Source of the DNA: Clusia tigrina
Taxonomy: Eukaryota > Arthropoda > Insecta > Diptera > Clusiidae
NCBI GenBank assembly: GCA_920105625.2
Contig: OV050031.1
Span: 93,811,676 to 93,875,675, forward strand
Length of the DNA stretch: 64,000 nucleotides
Direction of reading: 5' to 3'
Made by a program: the position numbers and the translations under genes. Below are positions 23,230 to 36,630 of the stretch, piece after piece. Position 1 is the first letter of the stretch; each line of letters opens with the position of its first letter. The notes under the pieces are model-generated. The model was not told where the DNA came from. It worked only from the letters and a program-made list of their open reading frames with translations, and did not search any database.

Positions 23230-25385
23230 ACTTCAAATGGCCCTAACTTCTATACGGTACGTCCTACACCTATCAAAGTTTGCAACATACAAATGCTTGT
23301 GACTTTTTACTGGAGCGTAATAAAACCTTGAAATTTTGTAACAATAAAGTACTCGAGCCGCTTGTCAATTTAAGCTATCGCTCAAAGCTATGCTACCCTT
23401 GAATCCCAAATAAAACACTGATAAAACTTCAAATGGCCCTAACTTCTATACGGTACGTCCTACACCTACCAATGTTTGCAACATAAAAATGCTTGTATCT
23501 TTTTACTGGAGCGTAATAAAACCTTGACATTTTGTAACAATAAAGTACTCGCGCCGCTTGTCAATTTAAGATATCGCTCAAAGCTATGCTACCCTTGAGT
23601 CCCAAATCAAACACTGATAAAACTTCAAATGGCCCTAACTTCTATACGGTACGTCCTACACCTATCAAAGTTTGCAACATACAAATGCTTGTGACTTTTT
23701 ACTGGAGCGTAATAAAACCTTGAAATTTTGTAACAATAAAGTACTCGAGCCGCTTGTCAATTTAAGCTATCGCTCAAAGCTATGCGACCCTTGAGTCCCA
23801 AATCAAATACTGATAAAACTTCAAATGGCCCTAAATTCTATACGGTACGTCCTACACCTATCAAAGTTTGCAACATATAAATGCTTGTAACTTTTTACTG
23901 GAGCGTCATAAAACCTTGAAATTTTGTAACAATAAAGCACTCGAGCCTCTGGTCAATTTAAGCTATCGCTCGAAGATATGCTACCCTTGAGTCCCAAATC
24001 AAATACTGATAAAACTTCAAATGGCCCTAACTTCTATACAGTACGTCCTACACCTATCAAAGTTTGCAACATACAAATGCTTGTAACTTTTTACTGGAGC
24101 GTCATAAAACCTTGAAATTTTGTAACAATAAAGTACTCGAGCCTCTTGTCAATTTAAGCTATCGCTCAAAGCTATGCTACCCTTGAGTCCCAAATCAAAC
24201 ACAGATAAAACTTCAAATGGCCCTAAATTCTATACGGTACGTCCTACACCTATCAAAGTTTGCAACATACAAATGCTTGTAACTTTTTACTGGAGCGTAA
24301 TAAAACCTTGCAATTTTGTAACAATAAAGTACTCGAGCCTCTTGTCAATTTAAGCTATCGCTCAAAGCTATGCTACCCTTGAGTCCCAAATCAAACACTG
24401 ATAAAACTTCAAATGGCCCTAACTTCTATACGGTACGTCCTACACCTATCAAAGTTTGCAACATACAAATGCTTGTAAATTTTCACTGGAGCGTCATAAA
24501 ACCTTGAAATTTTGTAACAATAAAGCGCTCGAGCCTCTTGTCAATTTAAGCTATCGCTCAAAGCTATGCTACCCTTAAGTTCCAAATAAAACACTGATAA
24601 AACTTCAAATGGCCCTAACTTCTATACGGTACGTCCTACATCTATCAAAGTTTGCAACATACAAATGCTTGTAACTTTTTATTGGAGCGTCATAAAACCT
24701 TGAAATTTTGTAACAATAAAGTACTCGAGCCGCTTGTCAATTTAAGCTATCGCTCAAAGCTATGCTACCCTTAAGTCCCGAATCAAACACTGATAAAACT
24801 TCAAATTTCCCTAACTTCTATACGGTACGTCCTACACCTAACAAAGTTTGCAACATACAAATGCTTGTAACTTTTTATTGGAGCGTCATAAACCCTTGAA
24901 ATTTTGTAGCAATAAAGTAATCGAGCCTCTTGTCAATTTAAGCTATCGCTCAAAGCTATGCTACCCTTAAGTCCCGAATCAAACACTGATAAAACTTCAA
25001 ATTTCCCTAACTTCTATACGGTACGTCCTACACCTATCAAAGTTTGCAACATACAAATGCTTGTAACTTTTTACTGGAGCGTCCTAAAACCTTGAAATTT
25101 TGTAACAATAAAGTACTCGAGCCTCTTGTCAATTTTAGCTATCGCTCAAAGCTACGCTACCCTTAAGTCCCAAATCAAACACTGATAAAACTTCAAATGG
25201 CCCTAAATTCTATACGGTACGTCCTACACCTATCAAACTTTGCAACATACAAATGCTTGTAACTTTTCACTGGAGCGTCATAAAACCTTGAAACTTTGTA
25301 ACAATAAAGTACTCGAGCCTCTTGTCAATTTATGCTATCGCTCAAAGCTATGCTACCCTTGAGTCCCAAATCAATCACTGATAAA
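23230..25385 (+). repeat. 11-monomer higher-order repeat (2,156 bp), copy 1
   Basis: The block contains in order: cttgtgac with gagccgctt, caatgtttgcaacataaaaa (about 23,471), actcgcgccgc, tatgcgaccc, gcctctggtc/cgaagatatgc (23,951), acacagataaaac, taaagcgctcgag, gttccaaataaaac, cacctaacaaag with aaacccttg and tagcaataaagtaatcg, caaatttccc, and caattttagc. Every marker recurs 2,156 bp (11 x 196) on. Between the two copies I found just two substitutions inside the unit (24,004 T/C and 24,270 C/T). Confidence 0.88.
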
Positions 25386-27541
25386 ACTTCAAATGGCCCT
25401 AACTTCTATACGGTACGTCCTACACCTATCAAAGTTTGCAACATACAAATGCTTGTGACTTTTTACTGGAGCGTAATAAAACCTTGAAATTTTGTAACAA
25501 TAAAGTACTCGAGCCGCTTGTCAATTTAAGCTATCGCTCAAAGCTATGCTACCCTTGAATCCCAAATAAAACACTGATAAAACTTCAAATGGCCCTAACT
25601 TCTATACGGTACGTCCTACACCTACCAATGTTTGCAACATAAAAATGCTTGTATCTTTTTACTGGAGCGTAATAAAACCTTGACATTTTGTAACAATAAA
25701 GTACTCGCGCCGCTTGTCAATTTAAGATATCGCTCAAAGCTATGCTACCCTTGAGTCCCAAATCAAACACTGATAAAACTTCAAATGGCCCTAACTTCTA
25801 TACGGTACGTCCTACACCTATCAAAGTTTGCAACATACAAATGCTTGTGACTTTTTACTGGAGCGTAATAAAACCTTGAAATTTTGTAACAATAAAGTAC
25901 TCGAGCCGCTTGTCAATTTAAGCTATCGCTCAAAGCTATGCGACCCTTGAGTCCCAAATCAAATACTGATAAAACTTCAAATGGCCCTAAATTCTATACG
26001 GTACGTCCTACACCTATCAAAGTTTGCAACATATAAATGCTTGTAACTTTTTACTGGAGCGTCATAAAACCTTGAAATTTTGTAACAATAAAGCACTCGA
26101 GCCTCTGGTCAATTTAAGCTATCGCTCGAAGATATGCTACCCTTGAGTCCCAAATCAAACACTGATAAAACTTCAAATGGCCCTAACTTCTATACAGTAC
26201 GTCCTACACCTATCAAAGTTTGCAACATACAAATGCTTGTAACTTTTTACTGGAGCGTCATAAAACCTTGAAATTTTGTAACAATAAAGTACTCGAGCCT
26301 CTTGTCAATTTAAGCTATCGCTCAAAGCTATGCTACCCTTGAGTCCCAAATCAAACACAGATAAAACTTCAAATGGCCCTAAATTCTATACGGTACGTCC
26401 TACACCTATCAAAGTTTGCAACATATAAATGCTTGTAACTTTTTACTGGAGCGTAATAAAACCTTGCAATTTTGTAACAATAAAGTACTCGAGCCTCTTG
26501 TCAATTTAAGCTATCGCTCAAAGCTATGCTACCCTTGAGTCCCAAATCAAACACTGATAAAACTTCAAATGGCCCTAACTTCTATACGGTACGTCCTACA
26601 CCTATCAAAGTTTGCAACATACAAATGCTTGTAAATTTTCACTGGAGCGTCATAAAACCTTGAAATTTTGTAACAATAAAGCGCTCGAGCCTCTTGTCAA
26701 TTTAAGCTATCGCTCAAAGCTATGCTACCCTTAAGTTCCAAATAAAACACTGATAAAACTTCAAATGGCCCTAACTTCTATACGGTACGTCCTACATCTA
26801 TCAAAGTTTGCAACATACAAATGCTTGTAACTTTTTATTGGAGCGTCATAAAACCTTGAAATTTTGTAACAATAAAGTACTCGAGCCGCTTGTCAATTTA
26901 AGCTATCGCTCAAAGCTATGCTACCCTTAAGTCCCGAATCAAACACTGATAAAACTTCAAATTTCCCTAACTTCTATACGGTACGTCCTACACCTAACAA
27001 AGTTTGCAACATACAAATGCTTGTAACTTTTTATTGGAGCGTCATAAACCCTTGAAATTTTGTAGCAATAAAGTAATCGAGCCTCTTGTCAATTTAAGCT
27101 ATCGCTCAAAGCTATGCTACCCTTAAGTCCCGAATCAAACACTGATAAAACTTCAAATTTCCCTAACTTCTATACGGTACGTCCTACACCTATCAAAGTT
27201 TGCAACATACAAATGCTTGTAACTTTTTACTGGAGCGTCCTAAAACCTTGAAATTTTGTAACAATAAAGTACTCGAGCCTCTTGTCAATTTTAGCTATCG
27301 CTCAAAGCTACGCTACCCTTAAGTCCCAAATCAAACACTGATAAAACTTCAAATGGCCCTAAATTCTATACGGTACGTCCTACACCTATCAAACTTTGCA
27401 ACATACAAATGCTTGTAACTTTTCACTGGAGCGTCATAAAACCTTGAAACTTTGTAACAATAAAGTACTCGAGCCTCTTGTCAATTTATGCTATCGCTCA
27501 AAGCTATGCTACCCTTGAGTCCCAAATCAATCACTGATAAA
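25386..27541 (+). repeat. 11-monomer higher-order repeat (2,156 bp), copy 2
   Basis: This is the second tandem copy of the unit at 23,230, with the same markers at 25,627 (aatgtttgca), 26,107 (ggtcaattta) and 27,287 (aattttagct). At 26,160 and 26,426 it carries C and T; the third copy near 33.4-35.5 kb has the same two states, so copy 3 is closer to this unit than to the first. Confidence 0.88.
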
Positions 27542-30025
27542 ACTTCAAATGGCCCTAACTTCTATACGGTACGTTGTACACCTATCAAAGTTTGCAACAT
27601 ATAAATGCTTGTAACTTTTTACTGGAGCGTCATAAAACCTTGAAATTTTGTAACAATAAAGTACTCGAGCCTCTTGTCAATTTAAGCTATTGCTCAAAGC
27701 TATGCTACCCTTGAGTCCCGAATTAAACACTGATAAAACTTCAAATGGCCCTAACTTCTATACGGTACTTCCTGCACCTATCAAAGTTAGCAACATACAA
27801 ATGCTTGTAACTTTTTACTGGAGCGTCATAAAACCTTGAAATTTTGTAACAATAAAGTACTCGAGCCTCTTGTCAATTTAAGCTATCGCTCAAAGCTATG
27901 CTACCCTTGAGTCCCAAATCAATCACTGATAAAACTTCAAATGGCCCTAACTTCTATACGGTACGTCCTACACCTATCAAAGTTTGCAACATATAAATGC
28001 TTGTAACTTTTTACTGGAGCGTCATAAAACCTTGAAATTTTGTAACAATAAAGTACTCGAGCCTCTTGTCAATTTAAGCTATTGCTCAAAGCTATGCTAC
28101 CCTTGAGTCCCGAATTAAACACTGATAAAACTTCAAATGGCCCTAACTTCTATACAGTACTTCCTGCACCTATCAAAGTTTGCAACATACAAATGCTTGC
28201 AACTTTTTACTGGAGCGTCATAAAACCTTGAAATTTTGTAACAATAAAGTACACGAGCCTCTTGTCAATTTAAGCTATCGCTCAAAGCTATGCTACCCTT
28301 GAGTCCTAAATCAAACACTGATAAAACTTCAAATGGCCCTAAATTCTATACGGTACGTCCTACACCTATCAAAGTTTGCAACATATAAATGCTTGTAACT
28401 TTTCACTGGAGCGTCATAAAACCTTGAAATTTTGTAACAATAAAGTACTCGAGCCTCTTGTCAATTTAAGCTATTGCTCAAAGCTATGCTACCCTTGAGT
28501 CCCAAATCAAACACTGATAAAACTTCAAATGGCCCTAACTTTATACGGTACTTCCTACACCTATCAAAGTTTGCAACATACAAATGCTTGTAACTTTTTA
28601 TTGGAGCGTCATAAAACCTTGAAATTTTGTAACAATAAAGTACTCGAGCCTCTTGTCAATTTAAGCTATTGCTCAAAGCTATGCTACCCTTAAGTCCCAA
28701 ATCAAACACTGATAAAACTTCAAATGGCCCTAAATTCTATACGGTACGTCCTACACCTATCAAACTTTGCAACATACAAATGCTTGTAACTTTTCACTGG
28801 AGCGTCATAAAACCTTGAAACTTTGTAACAATAAAGTACTCGAGCCTCTTGTCAATTTATGCTATCGCTCAAAGCTATGCTACCCTTGAGTCCCAAATCA
28901 ATCACTGATAAAACTTCAAATGGCCCTAACTTCTATACGGTACGTTGTACACCTATCAAAGTTTGCAACATATAAATGCTTGTAACTTTTTACTGGAGCG
29001 TCATAAAACCTTGAAATTTTGTAACAATAAAGTACTCGAGCCTCTTGTCAATTTAAGCTATTGCTCAAAGCTATGCTACCCTTGAGTCCCGAATTAAACA
29101 CTGATAAAACTTCAAATGGCCCTAACTTCTATACGGTACTTCCTGCACCTATCAAAGTTAGCAACATACAAATGCTTGTAACTTTTTACTGGAGCGTCAT
29201 AAAACCTTGAAATTTTGTAACAATAAAGTACTCGAGCCTCTTGTCAATTTAAGCTATCGCTCAAAGCTATGCTACCCTTGAGTCCCAAATCAATCACTGA
29301 TAAAACTTCAAATGGCCCTAACTTCTATACGGTACGTCCTACACCTATCAAAGTTTGCAACATATAAATGCTTGTAACTTTTTACTGGAGCGTCATAAAA
29401 CCTTGAAATTTTGTAACAATAAAGTACTCGAGCCTCTTGTCAATTTAAGCTATTGCTCAAAGCTATGCTACCCTTGAGTCCCGAATTAAACACTGATAAA
29501 ACTTCAAATGGCCCTAACTTCTATACAGTACTTCCTGCACCTATCAAAGTTTGCAACATACAAATGCTTGCAACTTTTTACTGGAGCGTCATAAAACCTT
29601 GAAATTTTGTAACAATAAAGTACACGAGCCTCTTGTCAATTTAAGCTATCGCTCAAAGCTATGCTACCCTTGAGTCCTAAATCAAACACTGATAAAACTT
29701 CAAATGGCCCTAAATTCTATACGGTACGTCCTACACCTATCAAAGTTTGCAACATATAAATGCTTGTAACTTTTAACTGGAGCGTCATAAAACCTTGAAA
29801 TTTTGTAACAATAAAGTACTCGAGCCTCTTGTCAATTTAAGCTATTGCTCAAAGCTATGCTACCCTTGAGTCCCAAATCAAACACTGATAAAACTTCAAA
29901 TGGCCCTAACTTTATACGGTACGTCCTACACCTATCAAAGTTTGCAACATACAAATGCTTGTAACTTTTTATTGGAGCGTCATAAAACCTTGAAATTTTG
30001 TAACAATAAAGTACTCGAGCCTCTT
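27315..30025 (+). repeat. 7-monomer higher-order repeat (1,371 bp), two copies
   Basis: The marker acgttgtaca is at 27,571 and 28,942; caaactttgc is at 27,390 and 28,761; gaattaaacactg monomers and the one-base-shorter ctttatacgg monomer (28,539 and about 29,910) follow. The offset is 1,371, that is 7 x 196 minus 1, the missing base being in ctttatacgg. The match ends near 28,655/30,026, where the second copy switches to caattgaagctatcggtc. Confidence 0.85.
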
Positions 30026-32424
30026 GTCAATTGAAGCTATCGGTCAAAGCTATGCTACCCTTGAATCCCAAATCAATCACTGATAGAACTTCAAATGGCC
30101 CTAACTTCTATATGGTACGTCCTACACCTATCAAAGTTTGCAACATACAAATGCTTGTAACTTTTCACTGGAGCGTCATAAAACCTTGAAATTTTGTAAC
30201 AATAAAGTACTCGAGCCTCTTGTCAATTTAAGCTATCGCTCAAAGCTATGCTACCCTTAAGTCCCAAATCAATCACTGATAAAACTTCAAATGGCCCTAA
30301 CTTCTATACGGTTCGTGCTACACCTATCAAAGTTTGCAACATACAAATGCTTGTAACTTTTTACTGGAGCGTCATAAAACCTTGAAATTTTGTAACAATA
30401 AAGTACTCGAGCCTCTTGTCAATTTAAGCTATCGCTCAAAGCTATGCTACCCTTAAGTCCCGAATCAAACACTGATAAAACTTCAAATGGCCCTAACTTC
30501 TATACGATACGTCCTACACCTATGAAAGTTTGCAACATACAAATGCTTGTAACTTTTTACTGGAACGTCATAACACCTTGAAATTTTGTAACAATAAAGT
30601 ACTCGAGCCGCTTGTCAATTTAAGCTATCGCTCAAAGCTATGCTACCCTTAAGTCCTAAATCAAACACTGATAAAACTTCAAATGGCCCGAAATTCTATA
30701 CGGTAGGTCCTACACCTATCAAAGTTTGCAACATACAAATGCTTGTAGCTTTTCACTGGAGCGTCATAAAACCTTGAAATTTTGTAACAATAAAGTACTC
30801 GAGCCTCTTGTCAATTTAAGCTATCGCTGAAAGCGATGCTACCCTTAATTGCCGAATCAAACACTGATAAAACTTCAAATTTCCCTAACTTCTATACGGT
30901 ACGTCCTACACCTATCAAAGTTTGCAACATACAAATGCTTGTAACTTTTTACTGGAGCGTCCTAAAACCTTGAAATTTTGTAACAATAAAGTACTCGAGC
31001 CTCTTGTCAATTTTAGCTATCGCTCAAAGCTATGCTACCCTTAAGTCCCAAATCAAACACTGATAAAACTTCAAATGGCCCTAACTTCTATACGGTACGT
31101 CCTACACCTATCAAACTTTGCAACATACAAATGCTTGTAACTTTTCACTGGAGCGTCATAAAACCTTGAAATTTTGTAACAATAAAGTACTCGAGCCTCT
31201 TGTCAATTTAAGCTATCGCTGAAAGCTATGCTACCCTTGAGTCCCATATCAAACACTGATAAAACTTCAAATGGCCCTAACTTTATACGGTACGTCCTAC
31301 ACCTATCAAAGTTTGCAACATACAAATGCTTGTAACTTTTTATTGGAGCGTCATAAAACCTTGAAATTTTGTAACAATAAAGTACTCGAGCCTCTTGTCA
31401 ATTGAAGCTATCGGTCAAAGCTATGCTACCCTTGAATCCCAAATCAATCACTGATAGAACTTCAAATGGCCCTAACTTCTATATGGTACGTCCTACACCT
31501 ATCAAAGTTTGCAACATATAAATGCTTGTAACTTTTCACTGGAGCGTCATAAAACCTTGAAATTTTGTAACAATAAAGTACTCGAGCCTCTTGTCAATTT
31601 AAGCTATCGCTCAAAGCTATGCTACCCTTGAGTCCCAAATCAATCACTGATAAAACTTCAAATGGCCCTAACTTCTATACGGTACGTCCTACACCTATCA
31701 AAGTTTGCAACATATAAATGCTTGTAACTTTTTACTGGAGCGTCATAAAACCTTGAAATTTTGTAACAATAAAGTACTCGAGCCTCTTGTCAATTTAAGC
31801 TATTGCTCAAAGCTATGCTACCCTTGAGTCCCGAATTAAACACTGATAAAACTTCAAATGGCCCTAACTTCTATACAGTACTTCCTGCACCTATCAAAGT
31901 TTGCAACATACAAATGCTTGCAACTTTTTACTGGAGCGTCATAAAACCTTGAAATTTTGTAACAATAAAGTACACGAGCCTCTTGTCAATTTAAGCTATC
32001 GCTCAAAGCTATGCTACCCTTGAGTCCTAAATCAAACACTGATAAAACTTCAAATGGCCCTAAATTCTATACGGTACGTCCTACACCTATCAAAGTTTGC
32101 AACATATAAATGCTTGTAACTTTTCACTGGAGCGTCATAAAACCTTGAAATTTTGTAACAATAAAGTACTCGAGCCTCTTGTCAATTTAAGCTATTGCTC
32201 AAAGCTATGCTACCCTTGAGTCCCAAATCAAACACTGATAAAACTTCAAATGGCCCTAACTTTATACGGTACGTCCTACACCTATCAAAGTTTGCAACAT
32301 ACAAATGCTTGTAACTTTTTATTGGAGCGTCATAAAACCTTGAAATTTTGTAACAATAAAGTACTCGAGCCTCTTGTCAATTGAAGCTATCGGTCAAAGC
32401 TATGCTACCCTTGAATCCCAAATC
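30025..32424 (+). repeat. Satellite block with caattgaagctatcggtc monomers
   Basis: About twelve monomers. Distinctive types are caattgaagctatcggtc, tatatggtacg with gatagaacttc, the cggttcgtgctac monomer (30,306), ggaacgtcataacacc, cggtaggtcc with gtagctttt, and caattttagc. The stretch 29,526-30,220 recurs at 31,871-32,570 (offset 2,350, 12 monomers minus 2 bp). The whole block is copied at 36.6-39.2 kb. Confidence 0.78.
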
Positions 32425-32861
32425 AATCACTGATAGAACTTCAAATGGCCCTAACTTCTATATGGTACGTCCTACACCTATCAAAGTTTGCAACATACAA
32501 ATGCTTGTAACTTTTCACTGGAGCGTCATAAAACCTTGAAATTTTGTAACAATAAAGTACTCGAGCCGCTTGTCAATTTAAGCTATCGCTCAAAGCTATG
32601 CTACCCTTGAATCCCAAATAAAACACGGATAAAACTTCAAATCAATCACTGATAGAACTTCAAATGGCCCTAACTTCTATATGGTACGTCCTACACCTAT
32701 CAAAGTTTGCAACATACAAATGCTTGTAACTTTTCACTGGAGCGTCATAAAACCTTGAAATTTTGTAACAATAAAGTACTCGAGCCGCTTGTCAATTTAA
32801 GCTATCGCTCAAAGCTATGCTACCCTTGAATCCCAAATAAAACACGGATAAAACTTCAAAT
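32424..32861 (+). repeat. Out-of-register tandem duplication of 219 bp
   Basis: A 219-bp piece (one monomer plus 23 bp) is present twice in direct tandem, 32,424-32,642 and 32,643-32,861. The word caaat occurs at both ends and at the junction (32,419-32,423, 32,638-32,642, 32,857-32,861). At the junction the sequence runs cttcaaat into caatcactgatagaac, joining two different caaat positions of the monomer. Both copies end in the private variant acacggataaaac. This is the only clear register shift of this kind in the window and fits slippage or recombination at a 5-bp microhomology. Confidence 0.92.
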
Positions 32862-32872
32862 GGCCCTAACTT

Positions 32873-32989
32873 CTATACGGTACGTCCTACACCTATCAAT
32901 GTTTGCAAGTCTCTTAAGATATCGTTCAAAGCTATGCTACACTTAAGTCCCAAATCAAACACTGATAAAACTTCAAATGGCTCTAACTT
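32873..32989 (+). repeat. Truncated 117-bp monomer, second copy
   Basis: This monomer has the same 79-bp loss and the same gcaagtctcttaag junction as the one at 22,741, 10,132 bp away. One base differs just after the junction (aagatatcg here, aagctatcg there). Sequence after it matches the sequence after the first copy (ggctctaac, tatatggtacg, cctaacaaag, aaacccttg, tagcaataaagtaatcg), so the truncation arose once and was copied with its block. Confidence 0.93.
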
Positions 32990-35900
32990 CTATATGGTAC
33001 GTCCTACACCTAACAAAGTTTGCAACATACAAATGCTTGTAACTTTTTATTGGAGCGTCATAAACCCTTGAAATTTTGTAGCAATAAAGTAATCGAGCCT
33101 CTTGTCAATTTAAGCTATCGCTCAAAGCTATGCTACCCTTAAGTCCCGAATCAAACACTGATAAAACTTCAAATTTCCCTAACTTCTATACGGTACGTCC
33201 TACACCTATCAAACTTTGCAACATATAAATGCTTGTAACTTTTTACTGGAGCGTAATAAAACCTTGAAATTTTGTAACAATAAAGTACTCGTGCCGCTTG
33301 TCAATTTAAGCTATCGCTCAAAGCTAAGCTACCCTTGAATCCCAAATAAAACACTGATAAAACTTCAAATGGCCCTAACTTCTATACGGTACGTCCTACA
33401 CCTATCAAAGTTTGCAACATACAAATGCTTGTGACTTTTTACTGGAGCGTAATAAAACCTTGAAATTTTGTAACAATAAAGTACTCGAGCCGCTTGTCAA
33501 TTTAAGCTATCGCTCAAAGCTATGCTACCCTTGAATCCCAAATAAAACACTGATAAAACTTCAAATGGCCCTAACTTCTATACGGTACGTCCTACACCTA
33601 CCAATGTTTGCAACATAAAAATGCTTGTATCTTTTTACTGGAGCGTAATAAAACCTTGACATTTTGTAACAATAAAGTACTCGCGCCGCTTGTCAATTTA
33701 AGATATCGCTCAAAGCTATGCTACCCTTGAGTCCCAAATCAAACACTGATAAAACTTCAAATGGCCCTAACTTCTATACGGTACGTCCTACACCTATCAA
33801 AGTTTGCAACATACAAATGCTTGTGACTTTTTACTGGAGCGTAATAAAACCTTGAAATTTTGTAACAATAAAGTACTCGAGCCGCTTGTCAATTTAAGCT
33901 ATCGCTCAAAGCTATGCGACCCTTGAGTCCCAAATCAAATACTGATAAAACTTCAAATGGCCCTAAATTCTATACGGTACGTCCTACACCTATCAAAGTT
34001 TGCAACATATAAATGCTTGTAACTTTTTACTGGAGCGTCATAAAACCTTGAAATTTTGTAACAATAAAGCACTCGAGCCTCTGGTCAATTTAAGCTATCG
34101 CTCGAAGATATGCTACCCTTGAGTCCCAAATCAAACACTGATAAAACTTCAAATGGCCCTAACTTCTATACAGTACGTCCTACACCTATCAAAGTTTGCA
34201 ACATACAAATGCTTGTAACTTTTTACTGGAGCGTCATAAAACCTTGAAATTTTGTAACAATAAAGTACTCGAGCCTCTTGTCAATTTAAGCTATCGCTCA
34301 AAGCTATGCTACCCTTGAGTCCCAAATCAAACACAGATAAAACTTCAAATGGCCCTAAATTCTATACGGTACGTCCTACACCTATCAAAGTTTGCAACAT
34401 ATAAATGCTTGTAACTTTTTACTGGAGCGTAATAAAACCTTGCAATTTTGTAACAATAAAGTACTCGAGCCTCTTGTCAATTTAAGCTATCGCTCAAAGC
34501 TATGCTACCCTTGAGTCCCAAATCAAACACTGATAAAACTTCAAATGGTCCTAACTTCTATACGGTACGTCCTACACCTATCAAAGTTTGCAACATACAA
34601 ATGCTTGTAAATTTTCACTGGAGCGTCATAAAACCTTGAAATTTTGTAACAATAAAGCGCTCGAGCCTCTTGTCAATTTAAGCTATCGCTCAAAGCTATG
34701 CTACCCTTAAGTTCCAAATAAAACACTGATAAAACTTCAAATGGCCCTAACTTCTATACGGTACGTCCTACATCTATCAAAGTTTGCAACATACAAATGC
34801 TTGTAACTTTTTATTGGAGCGTCATAAAACCTTGAAATTTTGTAACAATAAAGTACTCGAGCCGCTTGTCAATTTAAGCTATCGCTCAAAGCTATGCTAC
34901 CCTTAAGTCCCGAATCAAACACTGATAAAACTTCAAATTTCCCTAACTTCTATACGGTACGTCCTACACCTAACAAAGTTTGCAACATACAAATGCTTGT
35001 AACTTTTTATTGGAGCGTCATAAACCCTTGAAATTTTGTAGCAATAAAGTAATCGAGCCTCTTGTCAATTTAAGCTATCGCTCAAAGCTATGCTACCCTT
35101 AAGTCCCGAATCAAACACTGATAAAACTTCAAATTTCCCTAACTTCTATACGGTACGTCCTACACCTATCAAAGTTTGCAACATACAAATGCTTGTAACT
35201 TTTTACTGGAGCGTCCTAAAACCTTGAAATTTTGTAACAATAAAGTACTCGAGCCTCTTGTCAATTTTAGCTATCGCTCAAAGCTACGCTACCCTTAAGT
35301 CCCAAATCAAACACTGATAAAACTTCAAATGGCCCTAAATTCTATACGGTACGTCCTACACCTATCAAACTTTGCAACATACAAATGCTTGTAACTTTTC
35401 ACTGGAGCGTCATAAAACCTTGAAACTTTGTAACAATAAAGTACTCGAGCCTCTTGTCAATTTATGCTATCGCTCAAAGCTATGCTACCCTTGAGTCCCA
35501 AATCAATCACTGATAAAACTTCAAATGGCCCTAACTTCTATACGGTACGTTGTACACCTATCAAAGTTTGCAACATATAAATGCTTGTAACTTTTTACTG
35601 GAGCGTCATAAAACCTTGAAATTTTGTAACAATAAAGTACTCGAGCCTCTTGTCAATTTAAGCTATTGCTCAAAGCTATGCTACCCTTGAGTCCCGAATT
35701 AAACACTGATAAAACTTCAAATGGCCCTAACTTCTATACGGTACTTCCTGCACCTATCAAAGTTAGCAACATACAAATGCTTGTAACTTTTTACTGGAGC
35801 GTCATAAAACCTTGAAATTTTGTAACAATAAAGTACTCGAGCCTCTTGTCAATTTAAGCTATCGCTCAAAGCTATGCTACCCTTGAGTCCCAAATCAATC

Positions 35901-36630
35901 ACTGATAAAACTTCAAATGGCCCTAACTTCTATACGGTACGTCCTACACCTATCAAAGTTTGCAACATATAAATGCTTGTAACTTTTTACTGGAGCGTCA
36001 TAAAACCTTGAAATTTTGTAACAATAAAGTACTCGAGCCTCTTGTCAATTTAAGCTATTGCTCAAAGCTATGCTACCCTTGAGTCCCGAATTAAACACTG
36101 ATAAAACTTCAAATGGCCCTAACTTCTATACAGTACTTCCTGCACCTATCAAAGTTTGCAACATACAAATGCTTGCAACTTTTTACTGGAGCGTCATAAA
36201 ACCTTGAAATTTTGTAACAATAAAGTACACGAGCCTCTTGTCAATTTAAGCTATCGCTCAAAGCTATGCTACCCTTGAGTCCTAAATCAAACACTGATAA
36301 AACTTCAAATGGCCCTAAATTCTATACGGTACGTCCTACACCTATCAAAGTTTGCAACATATAAATGCTTGTAACTTTTCACTGGAGCGTCATAAAACCT
36401 TGAAATTTTGTAACAATAAAGTACTCGAGCCTCTTGTCAATTTAAGCTATTGCTCAAAGCTATGCTACCCTTGAGTCCCAAATCAAACACTGATAAAACT
36501 TCAAATGGCCCTAACTTTATACGGTAAGTCCTACACCTATCAAAGTTTGCAACATACAAATGCTTGTAACTTTTTATTGGAGCGTCATAAAACCTTGAAA
36601 TTTTGTAACAATAAAGTACTCGAGCCTCTT
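32873..36630 (+). repeat. Large block duplicate of 22,741-28,655, one 11-mer unit shorter
   Basis: From the truncated monomer the match to 22,741 holds at offset 10,132 (for example ggtcaattta at 23,951 and 34,083). In the later part it holds at offset 7,976 (acgttgtaca at 27,571 and 35,547; ctttatacgg at 28,539 and 36,515). The difference, 2,156, is exactly one 11-monomer unit: the left block has two, this one has one. The match ends near 36,630 against 28,655. Confidence 0.85.

Noticed and set aside
30306..30322. Possible CENP-B-box-like word around cggttcgtgctacacc
   Set aside because: It contains ttcg, but the required cggg part of the 17-bp box is not matched, and the gtcccgaatc variant read on the other strand also lacks the second core. 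It is a minor variant, not a conserved site.
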